DNA of 60,983 bases from Phycisphaeraceae bacterium (GTDB lineage: Bacteria; Planctomycetota; Phycisphaerae; Phycisphaerales; Phycisphaeraceae), in NCBI GenBank assembly GCA_020848195.1, contig JADLAP010000225.1, forward strand, positions 1-60,983, in the 5' to 3' direction. Shown here one piece after another: positions 16,003 through 25,818 of the stretch. Position 1 is the stretch's first letter, and each line of letters starts with the position of its first letter. The notes below the pieces were generated by a model, which saw only the letters and a program-made list of their open reading frames with translations, did not search any database and was not told the origin of the DNA. The position numbers and the translations under genes are program-made.

Positions 16003-16389
16003 CTACCAAAATCTCCACCAAGGCTTCTGGCCATCCTTCGGCGACACTGGCGACGATGGCTGCTCAAGTGGATAAAGCTCTCCGTCATCGCCAACCGTGT
16101 GTGCATTCAGTGCGCGTGCCATCTGAACAAGCTTCGATACCTGTGCGTCGTCCGGGCCTGAACACTGAATCTGGTCTCGATACCACCAAAAGCATGGCTG
16201 GCCTCGCCATGTAATCATAAAGTAGCGAGTCACAACTCCGGCGGCATCTGCCATGTCAACGTAGTCGGTGGTGGACCAAACCAATTCTGAATCCGCGGCA
16301 ACCAAGGCATCAACGTCGTGCTTGGTGATGGGCGCACTGGCTGCCTCAGTCCAGTCTTTCGTGCGAACGATGTGGAGGTGGTATGCCAT
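16003..16389 (-). CDS. Small conserved hypothetical protein
   Basis: A 128-residue soluble protein beginning MAYHLHIVRTKDW and ending KPWWRFW. It is rich in Asp, Ala and Trp, with a TTDYVDMADAAG segment and a RGQPCFWWYRD segment in the middle. The aromatic tail is reminiscent of small proteins I have seen annotated as hypothetical in diverse bacteria, but I cannot assign a function. The ATG at 16389 is preferred to a longer frame reaching 17175, because the extra part is the antisense of the transposase remnant. It is isolated, between a gene-poor stretch and an insertion-sequence remnant. Confidence 0.6.
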   Translation of the reverse strand: MAYHLHIVRTKDWTEAASAPITKHDVDALVAADSELVWSTTDYVDMADAAGVVTRYFMITWRGQPCFWWYRDQIQCSGPDDAQVSKLVQMARALNAHTVGDDGELYPLEQPSSPVSPKDGQKPWWRFW

Positions 16390-16540
16390 GTGGTGTCGAA
16401 ATACCTGACGACTGCGTTCACTTGCGGGCCGGCTGCAAGGAACGTGGTGTCTCGAAAAACCATGATGCCGGCCCGTCAAGTGCGATGCTTCGTTCGGCCT
16501 GAACCCCGCCAGGTTTTGAACGTTGACGAAGTTCGCTTGA

Positions 16541-17150
16541 AACCTGAGTTCGGGATAAGCCAAGCCAAAGGCAGCCTCCTGCCGACGTGGATGTTGTTCA
16601 GACACCACCAACGGCAAGGAGGCCACGCGATGGATTTTACCGACCTGTACGTGGATGTGGACGACTTCTGGCAAAGCTTTCGTGGCGACTATGAACATCG
16701 CCTGCTCGCCGACGGGCAGCGCCATCGGCGACGCGACGGCCAACTCAGCGTCAGCGAGATCATGACCATCCTCATCGCCTTTCAGAGCAGCCACTTCCGA
16801 ACATTCAAGCACTTCTACCTGCATCTGCTGGCAAACCACCGCTGCGACTTTCCGGGCCTGGTCAGCTACAGCCGGTTCGTCGAATGGATCCCGCACGCGA
16901 CGATCCCGCTGTTGGCCTACCTGATGTCGGCCTGTCGCGGGCCGGGGGCGGCCGGTCACCGGCATCAGCTTCATCGACTCCACCGCCCTGAAGGTCTGCG
17001 GGAACAAACGCATCGCCCGCCATCGCGTGTTCGACGGTCTGGCGGCCATCGGCAAGACCACCATGGGCTGGTTCCTGGGCTTCAAGCTGCATCTGATCGT
17101 CAACGATCCTCGTCGCCTTGCTGGCCTTCTGCCTGACCCCCGGCAACGTC
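16541..17150 (+). pseudogene. IS982-family transposase remnant, frameshifted and truncated
   Basis: A frame from ATG 16630, preceded by AAGGAGG, encodes MDFTDLYVDVDDFW, then LSVSEIMTILIAFQSSHFRTF and LVSYSRFVEW, typical of the IS982 N-terminal half. Near 16945 the frame shifts; the following ISFIDSTALKVCGNKRI, with the first catalytic Asp, and TTMGWFLGFKLHLIVND are in another frame. A second shift near 17110 leads to LAFCLTPGNVD, then homology stops about 17150. The C-terminal third with the last catalytic residues is missing. ACCTGAGTTCGGGATAAGCC at 16542 may be the left end; no right end was found. The element is dead. Confidence 0.8.
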
Positions 17151-17181
17151 GATGTCCCCCGGCGGGCAACGTCATCCCTCG

Positions 17182-17266
17182 GTGTCCCCCGGCGGAGCCG
17201 GGGGCTGAGGGGGGGGGAGGATATCGGGCATTTTTTCATTCAGCCCCCGGCTTGGCCGGGGGATAC
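17182..17266. repeat. REP-like doublet: two GC-rich palindromes in inverted orientation
   Basis: GTGTCCCCCGGCGGAGCCGG and on to 17208 is itself a palindrome around CCCCCGGC/GCCGGGGG. A second copy at 17240-17266 (TCAGCCCCCGGCTTGGCCGG and on) is in the opposite orientation; as inverted 27-base arms they match with about four mismatches. A poly-G tract and a T6 tract lie between them. A partial third unit, TGTCCCCCGGCGG, lies just upstream near 17150. The doublet lies where the transposase remnant ends and just downstream of the wecA-like stop, so it might also act as a terminator. Confidence 0.7.
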
Positions 17267-17305
17267 GTCCGATGGCCGAGAACTTGCATCGTCGGAAATC
17301 CAGCA

Positions 17306-18715
17306 TTACCGATGCATGACGGCGTCATCCGACATGGACGCCGGAGCAGGGGAAGCGGCGGGTTGGCTGTCGTCGGGGGATGGGGGCAACTGCGGTTGCA
17401 GCGGCGGGTGGCGGGTGGCGTCGGCGCTGGCGGCGGCGGCGGCGGCGGCTTCGTCGGGGTTGAGCTGCTGACGCAGAATCCGCGTCTGGGCACTCTTGAT
17501 CGCCATCACGATGACGAAGCTGAAGAGGACGAGGAAGAAGGCCAGGACGAATCGCCAGCGGAGGAAGACCATGGAGCATCCGATGGCGGCGAAGCCGAGC
17601 GCCAGGCCGTAGAGGGCCAGGACGGTTTGTTTGACGGACAGGCCGGCCTTTCGGAGCTGGTGGTGCAGATGTTCCTTGTCGGGGCTGAAGAGCGGCTGGC
17701 CGGCGAGCTTGCGTCGGACGATGGCGAGCGTGGTATCGGTGATCGGCACGGCGAAGACGATCAGGGCCGCCATGACGAGCGCGGGGCTGGAGCCGGGGGC
17801 GTGGGCGAGCAGGAGGATGGTGCTGATGCAGAGGTAGCCCAGCAGGAGCGATCCAGCGTCGCCCATGAAGATGAGGGCCGGGTTGAAGTTGTAGGGCAGG
17901 AAGCCGAGGACGGCTCCGAGGATGGCCAGACACATGACGATGCGTACGGGACTGGTGAGGATGTCGATACCGGGGGCCTGGGGATGGGAGCCTGCTGCCG
18001 CGGCTGCGGCTCCGATGGGCATGTAGTTGGCGACCGCCATGGCGACGTAAGCGCAGATGAAAAGCAGTCCGAAGGCGGTGATGGCGGAGACGCCCGCAGC
18101 CAGGCCATCCAATCCGTCGAGCAGATTGACGGCATTGCAACCGCCGAGGACAAAGAAGGCGATCAGGGCAGCGCCGAGGATGTAGGCCACGGTATCCATG
18201 TGGGCGAATTCGAGGCCCAGTGATCGGAAGCTGTCAGAGACGAGGACGGTGCCGACGTCCATGGAGGCCAGGGAGGCGGCGGCGAAGAGTTGTCCGCCGA
18301 TCTTGACGCGAGGGCTGATGCCGTAGACGTCGTCGATAACGCCGGTGAGGGCGATCACAGCCGCGCCGACGACGATGGGGAAGGGGAACTTGACGCCGAA
18401 GACGCCGAGCGCGGCGGCCTTGTCGGCGTCGTGCGGCGTGATGTAGTAGCAGAGGATCATGCCCGCCAGCCAGCCGAGGAAGATGGCGATACCGCCGAGG
18501 TAGGCCACGGGCCGGAGGTGGGCTTTGCGTTTGAAGTCCGGCCAGTCGACGACGCCGTTGCGCAGGGCGAGGCTTCGCATCACGGGCGTGAGGATGAAGG
18601 TGACGAGGAAGGCCACGAAGAACACGCCCATGTACGGCGACAGCACGCCCACGAGGTCCAGACCGGAGTCGGACGCGGGAAGCGGGATCGACAGAAGCAT
18701 GGCGAGTGTGTTCAT
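17306..18715 (-). CDS. WecA/MraY-family undecaprenyl-phosphate sugar-1-phosphate transferase
   Basis: Predicted polytopic membrane enzyme that starts a cell-surface polysaccharide by moving a HexNAc-1-phosphate from UDP onto undecaprenyl phosphate. The 469-residue protein has about ten hydrophobic segments and the family motifs: GVIDDVYG (acidic pair), CNAVNLLDGLDGLAAG, FNPALIFMGDAGSLLLGY and the loop PDKEHLHHQL. These fit the WecA/TagO branch better than MraY, because of the histidine-rich loop. The C-terminal 45 residues are Ala/Pro-rich and low in complexity, probably cytoplasmic. It lies downstream of the Wzc-like gene behind a strong terminator, so it may have its own promoter in the 262-base gap. 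Confidence 0.87.
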   Translation of the reverse strand: MNTLAMLLSIPLPASDSGLDLVGVLSPYMGVFFVAFLVTFILTPVMRSLALRNGVVDWPDFKRKAHLRPVAYLGGIAIFLGWLAGMILCYYITPHDADKAAALGVFGVKFPFPIVVGAAVIALTGVIDDVYGISPRVKIGGQLFAAASLASMDVGTVLVSDSFRSLGLEFAHMDTVAYILGAALIAFFVLGGCNAVNLLDGLDGLAAGVSAITAFGLLFICAYVAMAVANYMPIGAAAAAAGSHPQAPGIDILTSPVRIVMCLAILGAVLGFLPYNFNPALIFMGDAGSLLLGYLCISTILLLAHAPGSSPALVMAALIVFAVPITDTTLAIVRRKLAGQPLFSPDKEHLHHQLRKAGLSVKQTVLALYGLALGFAAIGCSMVFLRWRFVLAFFLVLFSFVIVMAIKSAQTRILRQQLNPDEAAAAAAASADATRHPPLQPQLPPSPDDSQPAASPAPASMSDDAVMHR

Positions 18716-18879
18716 GCGCGGTTATCGCACGGGTGCGGATTCAGCCGGACACTGTTTACATTTCGGCAAAATGGAGGCGGTTCTGAGCCGAAAACGGGGA
18801 GTTATCCCGCAGATTCGCGGGGAACCGCTCATACACGGGAGTCCACCGTGTTCCGTGGGGGACGATTCGAGTCGGACTG

Positions 18880-18942
18880 AAAAAAGACCAACGGGTCGGG
18901 GCTGAACGCGGCTGGCCTAGCCGCGGTCAGCCGCACGACCCG
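18880..18942 (-). terminator. Strong Rho-independent terminator of the exopolysaccharide operon
   Basis: On the minus strand, CGGGTCG opens a long stem (GCTGA and GCGGCT inner segments pair in turn around a small GGCC loop) that closes with CGACCCG, covering 18892-18942. It is followed by TTGGTC and a run of six T at 18885-18880. It begins 35 bases after the Wzc-like stop, so it ends the transcript of that gene. Confidence 0.8.
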
Positions 18943-18977
18943 CCGGGGGCCCGGGGGCCGTGGGCCAAGGTGACGGA

Positions 18978-21281
18978 TCAGTAGCGCTCGTCCTCGCTGT
19001 CGGCGGCCGGCTTGGTCGGTTCGGCGGCGGTCGAGGATTCGGCGGCCGGTGCGGCGGCGGGCGCGGTCTGGGCCTCGAACTCGCGGGGCGGCAGCGCGTT
19101 CTGGCGATAGCGGTAGAACGCGTCGTAGTTCTTGCTCAGGTATCCGCCGGCGCTGGTGCGGACGCCGTTGAGGATGATGCCAAGCACGGCGGCGTTCTGG
19201 CTTTCGAGCAGGCGCAGGAGCCGGGCGACCATGCCGCGTTTGTCGCGTGAGGCGCGGACGACGATGACGGCGGCATCGACGCTCTTGGCGAGGATCTGGG
19301 CTTCGCTGGTCAACAGAGCCGGCGGGGTGTCGATGAGGATGGTGTCGTACCGGCTTCGACAGGCGTCGATCATCTGCTGGAACGCGCGGCTTTCGAGCAG
19401 TTCGGCGGCAGCGCCGGCGGTCTGGCCCGCGGTCAGGACATCGACCATGGGATCCTGCTTGTGGACGACGGCGTCATCGAGGCTGACCGCGCCGCGGAGG
19501 ACGTCGGCCAGGCCGTGGGATGCGTAGCAGTTGAAGAGGCGGTCGAGGCAGGGCCTGCGGAAGTTGGCGTCGATAACCAGGACGCGATAGCCGTCGTGGG
19601 CCATGCTCAGCGCCAGGTTGTTGACGGCGCTGGTGACGCCGGAGGCCGGCTGGGGTCCGACGACCATGATGACGCGGTGTCCGTCCCGCTCGGCGGCACC
19701 CAGCAGGGCGGTGCGCGTCTGGCGGTAGGCTTCGGCCATCAGGCCGGTCGGGTCGCGCTGGACCACGGTCTCCACCTCGGTCGGGCCGAGCGGATCTTCC
19801 GTGGACTGCGGCAGAGCGCCGAGGACCACGGCATGGTGGAGGAACTGCACGTCGGTCGGGGTCTTGATGCGCTGGTCGAGCATTTCCTTGAGGAAGATGC
19901 CGGCGAGCGCGAGGGCTTCGAGGAGGATGACGGTGGTGAGGATGATGCCGGGCGCGGTGGGGAAGGTCAGGCGCGGGCTGGTGGCAGCCAGACGAATGGC
20001 CAAGCCGGCGTTGTCGGGACGGGAGGCGCTCAGTTCCATGCTCCGCAGAAGATCGTCGGCCTTGGCTTTGCGGTCTGAGGCGGCCTTGGCGTCGGTTTCG
20101 ATGCGGCGGTACTCGGTGAGTTTCTCGGTCAGGTCGCGGAGCCGGGCGCGGGCTTCCTCAAGGGCCGGTCCCATGCCGGTGACCTGGCCTTCCAGCGCGA
20201 CCACCGCGCCGCGGGCCTGGTCGTAGCGGACCTGCTGGTGTTCCTTGAGCAGTTGTTCGACGACGGTTTTGCGTTCGTTTTCGGTGGCCTGGATGGTGCG
20301 GTCGATCATGAGCACCGCGCGGTGATCGGGCCCCATGCGGTGGAGGGCGACTTCGCGGCGTTCGCGCAGGCCGCGAAGGCGTTCGTCGCGGAGGGAGACG
20401 GCGGAATCGGCTTCGATGGTGGCCATGATTTCGGGCGTCGGCTGGAGCAGCCGGCCGTCCTTGTTGGCCATTTCGAGGGCGCGGAAGGTTTCCCGCGCCG
20501 TCTGCAGCCGCACCGCCAGCGCCGAGGCCTGCGACGCCAGGTCGTTGTAGCCGATGTTCGCTTCGTCGTTCTGGGCTTCCAGCGACGCCAGGTCGTGTTC
20601 CTCGCGGAAGACCTTGAGCTTCTGCTGGACCTGGTCGAACTCGGCCCTTGCGGCGTCGGATTCGCGGACGAAGACCTGCTTGACGCCGATCGTTTCGGTT
20701 TCGTTCTTGAGCTTGAACTGCTGCATGTAGGCGTTGATGACCGTGTCGAGCACGATCTTCAGGTCGCTTTCATACCTGCCCTTGAGCGAGAGCTGGATGA
20801 GGGTCGAGCCGAGGATCTGGCTGGCGGTGAGGTTGCGGTCCAGTTCGTTGCGGGCCGCTTCGGCATCGGAGAAGCTCTTGTACCAGCGAGTCTCCATGAC
20901 GGTGGGGGACGCCAGGGCGGCCTTCTCCACGTCGTCGCTCTTGATCATGATGATCTGGTTCTTGATGAACGCGCCGAGGACGTCGAGCCGGACCTGCTTG
21001 GGGCTGCCGGACTGCACCGGCTCCTCGTACGGCTCGCGGATCGCGCCGGTGACCAGAAGCTGGGCTTCCGAGGTGTACTCCGGCATCGCCTGGCGCAGGA
21101 AGGCGAAGAGGATGCCGCCGACACAGATGGCGACGAGGAAGACAATCAGCAGCACCCACTTGTACTGATGCAGAACCCGAAGCGGGTCCAGCGGGGTGAT
21201 GCGGCTGCCGGCGACTCCCGGAGCTGCGACAGGCGCGGCGCCGGAACCGATGGTCGATGGACTCAGTGGATTGGCGGTCAT
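18978..21281 (-). CDS. Wzc-like polysaccharide co-polymerase with degenerate ATPase domain
   Basis: Inner-membrane protein expected to control chain length and export of the polysaccharide. The 767 residues hold a Wzz-type N-terminal region with a membrane helix near 40-60, a long coiled coil in the periplasmic part (about 200-420), a second membrane helix near 450-475, and a BY-kinase-like ATPase domain from about 505. The ATPase keeps Walker A' (VLVIDANFRRPC) and Walker B (ILIDTPPAL), but the P-loop reads PQPASGVTSAVNNLA: the invariant lysine is replaced by valine. The tail has a few tyrosines (YLSKNYDAFYRYRQ) and an acidic end. The ATG at 21281 has GAGGGG upstream. It may bind but not hydrolyse ATP, or not act as a tyrosine kinase. 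Confidence 0.85.
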   Translation of the reverse strand: MTANPLSPSTIGSGAAPVAAPGVAGSRITPLDPLRVLHQYKWVLLIVFLVAICVGGILFAFLRQAMPEYTSEAQLLVTGAIREPYEEPVQSGSPKQVRLDVLGAFIKNQIIMIKSDDVEKAALASPTVMETRWYKSFSDAEAARNELDRNLTASQILGSTLIQLSLKGRYESDLKIVLDTVINAYMQQFKLKNETETIGVKQVFVRESDAARAEFDQVQQKLKVFREEHDLASLEAQNDEANIGYNDLASQASALAVRLQTARETFRALEMANKDGRLLQPTPEIMATIEADSAVSLRDERLRGLRERREVALHRMGPDHRAVLMIDRTIQATENERKTVVEQLLKEHQQVRYDQARGAVVALEGQVTGMGPALEEARARLRDLTEKLTEYRRIETDAKAASDRKAKADDLLRSMELSASRPDNAGLAIRLAATSPRLTFPTAPGIILTTVILLEALALAGIFLKEMLDQRIKTPTDVQFLHHAVVLGALPQSTEDPLGPTEVETVVQRDPTGLMAEAYRQTRTALLGAAERDGHRVIMVVGPQPASGVTSAVNNLALSMAHDGYRVLVIDANFRRPCLDRLFNCYASHGLADVLRGAVSLDDAVVHKQDPMVDVLTAGQTAGAAAELLESRAFQQMIDACRSRYDTILIDTPPALLTSEAQILAKSVDAAVIVVRASRDKRGMVARLLRLLESQNAAVLGIILNGVRTSAGGYLSKNYDAFYRYRQNALPPREFEAQTAPAAAPAAESSTAAEPTKPAADSEDERY

Positions 21282-21309
21282 GGGTAGCACCCCCTCAGGG
21301 TTAATGGGT

Positions 21310-24300
21310 TCAGGGCGTCACATCCTTCAGACGCTGTTGAACCTGTTCGAGTATGGCCTGATCCTTGGATAGCTCCGCTAGTTGTTTGGCCTTGGCATAC
21401 AGTTCCGCGGCATAGCGTTTCTGTCCGCCGGCCAGTAGCACTTCCGCCAGATGGAACGTATTGGCGGGCATGGGTTTGATTCGCACGCTGCGGCGAAGGG
21501 TCTGCTCCGCGTCGGCGACGCGGCTGTTGCAGAACTGAACCCATCCCAGCGTGTCGAGAACCTGTGGATCATCGGGACTGAGCACTCCCGCCCGTTGGGC
21601 GAAGGTCATGGCGTCCTGCGGCTTCTTGAGGTTCACCGCCAGCAGATACGCCAGATTGTTCATGACCGTCACGTCGTCGGGGTCATCCTGGATGACCTGC
21701 CGGTAGACGCCGGCCGCCTGGTCAAACTCGCCCAAATTATGATGCGCCATGGCAAGCAGGCCACGAAAGTGCTGTTTTTCCGGGTCAGGGATGCGCGGAA
21801 GAATCCGATTAATCCGGTTAGCGGCTTCGCGGTAGCGTCCAGCACCCACTTCGGCGCGGGTAATCGCCAGTTGGGCCCAGTTCGCCTGGGTCGGTGAAGT
21901 CAGGTGTTCAATGAGACTCGCGCCGGCTTCGAGGCCCAGGGCGCCGATGATCTGCGTGCCGACGCCGACGACGTCGTCGATGGTCGCCGCCTTGGCCATC
22001 GCCTGCTGGAAGACAGCCTGCGCCGCGGCCGCCGAACCGCCGACCTGCATCGCGCGACCCTCCAACGCCTGGCAGACCGCATCATCGCGCAACAACTCCG
22101 GCCTGGCCTTCAGCGCGTCCAACGCCTCCTGAGCCTTGCCCATCGCCAGCCACTGCTGCGCCAGCGCCCGCAACGTCTCCCGCGTCGGCTCCAGCTTCAT
22201 CGCCTCGGCAAGGTGCTCCACCGCCTGGCGCCGGTTGTTCTCCTGCAACGCCACTTCCGACTGAAGCAGCGGCCACCGCGCGGACTGCGGGAACTGCTGA
22301 CGGCTTTCGCCCAGCAGCGACTTGGCGGACAGAAGATCGCTTCCGTTGAGGTACATTCGCAACAGTTGTAATCGGGTTGGGACGTCGTCCGGCTTGCGGT
22401 TCAAAATGGCCTGTAGTTCTCGGACCGCCTGCTGACGGTCATCCCGCCTCAGATGGATCTGAGCCAGCAGACGACGGGCGGCGAACAGATTGGGATTCAG
22501 GTCCAGAGCGCGGTTCAGGGCGTCGATGGCGTCCGGCTCGGTCCGGGGGTTCTGGGCCAGCAGGTTCGCCCGCTCGAACTGCACCGTGGCGCGGTCCGGG
22601 GCGATCTCCACCGCTTTGTTCATCTGCTTGATCGCCTCGTCGTCGTTGCCCTCCTGTTTGGCGATCTGAGCGCCGAGCAGGTACAGGTTGGCGTCCTGGC
22701 TGTTGACGCTGGTCAGTTTCGCCAGCACGGCCTTGGCGTCATCCAGCTTGTTGCCGCGGATCAGAGCCTCGGTCAGACGCTGACCGACGCGGCTGTCCTG
22801 GTCGTCGTCCTTCCAGAGTTTCCGGTAGGCCTCCACCGCGGCGTCGTTGCGGCCCAGCTCGAAGAGCATGTCCGCCATTTCCCGCAGCGCGATCTGTTCC
22901 TTGCTCTTGTCCAGGCCGATCGCCTTGTGGTAGGCGTCCAGGCCCGCGTCGAGGTTGCCGATGCTCATGCCGTAGCGGGCGAGCATGATGTATTCGTCGA
23001 CACCCGCCTTGGGGCCGCGGGAGGCGATCCACTGAAGCAGGAACTGCCGCCCCTGCTCCTGTTGTCCCGCCATGGCGAGGATGGCCGCGTACGTGCCGTA
23101 GTTCGCCGCCTCATCGGGTTCGGCTGCGAAGACGCTCTTCATCTCCGCCTCGGCTTCGGGCAGCTTCTTGAGCTGCGCGTACAGCGCCGCCAGGCCGCGT
23201 CGGTTGACGGTGTCGGCGGGATTGACCTTCGCCAGACGCTGGCGGATGCCCAAGGCTCGCTGCGGATCGCCGTATTTCTGTTCGTACGCCAGATACTGCT
23301 CGCGGAGCAGCGGATTGATCGAGGGATACTGCGCCGCCTGGCGAAGCTGGCTCAGGGCCTGGTCGGACTGGCCGGTGCTGTCGAGGACGCCGGCCAGTTG
23401 CTGGCGGGCTTCCACGTTGTCCGGCTTCTGGTCCACGGCATGGCGGAGCGATTCGATCGCGCCGGCGCTGTCGCCGATGCGCCGCTGGGCGTCGCCGAGC
23501 AGACGCCAGCCTTCGGAGAACACGGGCCTGGCCTGCGTCAGGCGCTTGAGATAGCCGACCGCCAGATTGGCCCGGCCGCGGGCCAGTTCCAGCTTGCCCG
23601 CCAGCAGGTCGCCTTCGGCCAGCTCGCTCTTGCCGTCCCTGGCCTTCTGCACCATCTTTTCCGCCGCCGGCCAGTCCCGGTGACGCAGCGCCATGTCGAA
23701 CTGCATCTGCACCACCTGCGGGTCGTCGGGCCTGATCTTCACCGCTTCGGTCACGGCGGCGTCGGCCTTGTCCATCTGGTTCGTCTGCAGCGCCAGCCGG
23801 TACTCCATCAGCGCTCGCTGGAGCGGATCGTCGACGGAGGCGACATACTTCCGCATCGCTTCGAGCGTCTTGTCGCCCGTGGGATCGCCGATGCGGCTGG
23901 CCAGCACGTCGAGCTTTTCGGGATCGGCGCCGGCCTTGCGCGCCGCGTCGATCGCCGCCTTCGCCGCACCGGCATCCGTCTCCCATCGAATCATCTCGCT
24001 GAGCACGGGCAGATCCTTCGGATCCTGCGCCAGCCGCTGTTTGAGCAGTTTCAAGCCTTCGGGCAGACGATTCGTCGCCGCCAGCAGTCGCGCCGTGCGC
24101 AGCACCAGTTCCGGATGCTGTTCCAGCCCCAGTTCCAGGTACGCGCGGATCGCCCGGTCCATGTCGTTGGACTGGGCGTAGTAGGACGCCATGAGGCTGC
24201 GGGCGTGGTAGTCGTCCGGCTTTTTGGCGAGATAAGCCTCGACGTGCGACCTGGCCTTGTCCGGCTGCGCGGTGCGGAGGTAGAGTTCCGCCAGATCGAG

Positions 24301-25791
24301 CCGGGCGGGCAGATAGTCGGGCCTCAGCGCCAGCAGCGATTCCATGCGGCTGACCGCGGCGCCGAGTTCACCGAGCTTCACGCACACCCGGGCCGACAGC
24401 ATCAGCACGTCCGGACGCGCGTCGTTGAACTGCTTGCTGGCGCGATCCAGCGACTTGAGCGCCTCCCCCCACTGCTGCCGCGCCATCTGCACCTGGCCGC
24501 CGAGCAGGTTCACGAACGGGTTGTCCCCCAGCTCCGTCCGCAGTTCGCGCACGATCGCGTCCACTTCCTCCAGCGCCGGGCGAGCCTGTTCATCGCCGAG
24601 GTTCTGCGCCTGTCGCAGCTTCAGATCCGCGTACTGTATCCGGGCCTGTCGCTTGAGCTGCGTGGTCTGGTAAGCCACCATCGGCAGCGCGGCGATCTTC
24701 GCCTCCGCCGCCTTGCGGTACGCCGCCATCGCTTCGTCGTCCCGGTTTTCCAGCGTCAGCAGCCGGCCCAGTTCCAGCACCAGCCTCAGATCGTTGTCGT
24801 GAACGCTCAGCGCCTTGCGCAGCATCGCCTCGGCCCGGGTCATCATCTCCGTGGGCGCTGCCGAACTCGGCGCGTCGGCGAGATACGCCTTCAACCCACC
24901 CCGCGGGTCCGCCAGCATGCGCTGCGTCGTCTCGATCACCAGCTTCGTCGAATCCGGCGACGAAAGCAGCTTCTTTTCCAGTTCCTTGAGCACCGCGTCG
25001 GCCGCGTCGTTCTGCTTCATCGCCGTCAGCAGCCGGACCCGGTGCAATTGAACCTGCGGATCATCCGGGAACTGACGGGCCAGTTCCTTCAGCAGCGTCT
25101 CGGCGTCCTGACGGTTCCGCTTGACCAGCTTCGGATCGCCTCCCGGCCGATCCTGCGCGTCGGCTTCCATCAGGTGCATCAGGGCCAGGTAGTACGTGAC
25201 TTCCGGGTCCGCGGGCTGGGCTTTGTGGACCTGAAGCAGGTCGTCCAGCGTCTGCTGCCGATCCGACGCCGACAGGTCGATGGCCATCATGCGATGCACC
25301 TGGGCGATGCCGCGGTAACGCTTGGGCAACTCGCGGGAAGGATCGGCGTTCACGGCGGTGGCGGCGATCTTGTACAACTGGTTCCACGCGTCCAGCTCGT
25401 TCATCTGCGTGCCCAACTGCATGAACACGTCGCTGATGCGGCTGAAGGCGGCATCGTTGTTCGGCGCCATCTCCAGGGCGTTGCGGTAGACGTTGATGAT
25501 CTGCGAAATGGCGTCCTGCGCCGCCGCCACGCTGTCCACGCGCACCTGCTGCAGCGTGTCCCCGTAGCGGATCAGCAGATCCACGTCGTTGCGCCGGCGC
25601 GACAGGGCGATCTTGTACTGGGCCGCCGCCTTGTCGTAATGGCCCTCGGCGAAAAATCCATCGCCGCGGGCGATGGCGTCGGCGGGATCGGTCCGGCCAC
25701 GCATGTACCACACCACGCCCAAGCCCACGATCAGCAGCACCAGCGCGGCGCTCAGCGCCACGACAAACCGCGTATTGACCTTGCCGGCCAT
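21310..25791 (-). CDS. Giant TPR-repeat protein of the exosortase/exopolysaccharide locus
   Basis: A 1493-residue protein anchored by one N-terminal membrane helix (VVALSAALVLLIVGLGVVWYM at about 9-29) with the rest probably periplasmic. The body is an almost unbroken array of TPR units, recognisable by spaced A-x-x-x-Y/L and G-x-x-x-x-A patterns (for example GHYDKAAAQYKIAL near 50 and QPDKARSHVEAYLAKKPDDY). It resembles the PrsT-type TPR proteins of PEP-CTERM/exosortase loci but is longer than the usual 900 or so residues. The ATG at 25791 follows CAGGAGG. It lies 27 bases after the exosortase gene and 28 before the Wzc-like gene, so it is probably a scaffold linking sorting and polysaccharide export; partners are inferred. 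Confidence 0.85.
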   Translation of the reverse strand: MAGKVNTRFVVALSAALVLLIVGLGVVWYMRGRTDPADAIARGDGFFAEGHYDKAAAQYKIALSRRRNDVDLLIRYGDTLQQVRVDSVAAAQDAISQIINVYRNALEMAPNNDAAFSRISDVFMQLGTQMNELDAWNQLYKIAATAVNADPSRELPKRYRGIAQVHRMMAIDLSASDRQQTLDDLLQVHKAQPADPEVTYYLALMHLMEADAQDRPGGDPKLVKRNRQDAETLLKELARQFPDDPQVQLHRVRLLTAMKQNDAADAVLKELEKKLLSSPDSTKLVIETTQRMLADPRGGLKAYLADAPSSAAPTEMMTRAEAMLRKALSVHDNDLRLVLELGRLLTLENRDDEAMAAYRKAAEAKIAALPMVAYQTTQLKRQARIQYADLKLRQAQNLGDEQARPALEEVDAIVRELRTELGDNPFVNLLGGQVQMARQQWGEALKSLDRASKQFNDARPDVLMLSARVCVKLGELGAAVSRMESLLALRPDYLPARLDLAELYLRTAQPDKARSHVEAYLAKKPDDYHARSLMASYYAQSNDMDRAIRAYLELGLEQHPELVLRTARLLAATNRLPEGLKLLKQRLAQDPKDLPVLSEMIRWETDAGAAKAAIDAARKAGADPEKLDVLASRIGDPTGDKTLEAMRKYVASVDDPLQRALMEYRLALQTNQMDKADAAVTEAVKIRPDDPQVVQMQFDMALRHRDWPAAEKMVQKARDGKSELAEGDLLAGKLELARGRANLAVGYLKRLTQARPVFSEGWRLLGDAQRRIGDSAGAIESLRHAVDQKPDNVEARQQLAGVLDSTGQSDQALSQLRQAAQYPSINPLLREQYLAYEQKYGDPQRALGIRQRLAKVNPADTVNRRGLAALYAQLKKLPEAEAEMKSVFAAEPDEAANYGTYAAILAMAGQQEQGRQFLLQWIASRGPKAGVDEYIMLARYGMSIGNLDAGLDAYHKAIGLDKSKEQIALREMADMLFELGRNDAAVEAYRKLWKDDDQDSRVGQRLTEALIRGNKLDDAKAVLAKLTSVNSQDANLYLLGAQIAKQEGNDDEAIKQMNKAVEIAPDRATVQFERANLLAQNPRTEPDAIDALNRALDLNPNLFAARRLLAQIHLRRDDRQQAVRELQAILNRKPDDVPTRLQLLRMYLNGSDLLSAKSLLGESRQQFPQSARWPLLQSEVALQENNRRQAVEHLAEAMKLEPTRETLRALAQQWLAMGKAQEALDALKARPELLRDDAVCQALEGRAMQVGGSAAAAQAVFQQAMAKAATIDDVVGVGTQIIGALGLEAGASLIEHLTSPTQANWAQLAITRAEVGAGRYREAANRINRILPRIPDPEKQHFRGLLAMAHHNLGEFDQAAGVYRQVIQDDPDDVTVMNNLAYLLAVNLKKPQDAMTFAQRAGVLSPDDPQVLDTLGWVQFCNSRVADAEQTLRRSVRIKPMPANTFHLAEVLLAGGQKRYAAELYAKAKQLAELSKDQAILEQVQQRLKDVTP

Positions 25792-25818
25792 TGCTCATGC
25801 CTCCTGCTGCGGACACAG

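Noticed and set aside
16003-17175. 390-codon open frame on the minus strand
   Set aside because: Only the last 128 codons look like a protein. The rest is antisense of the IS982-type remnant, so the shorter gene was called.
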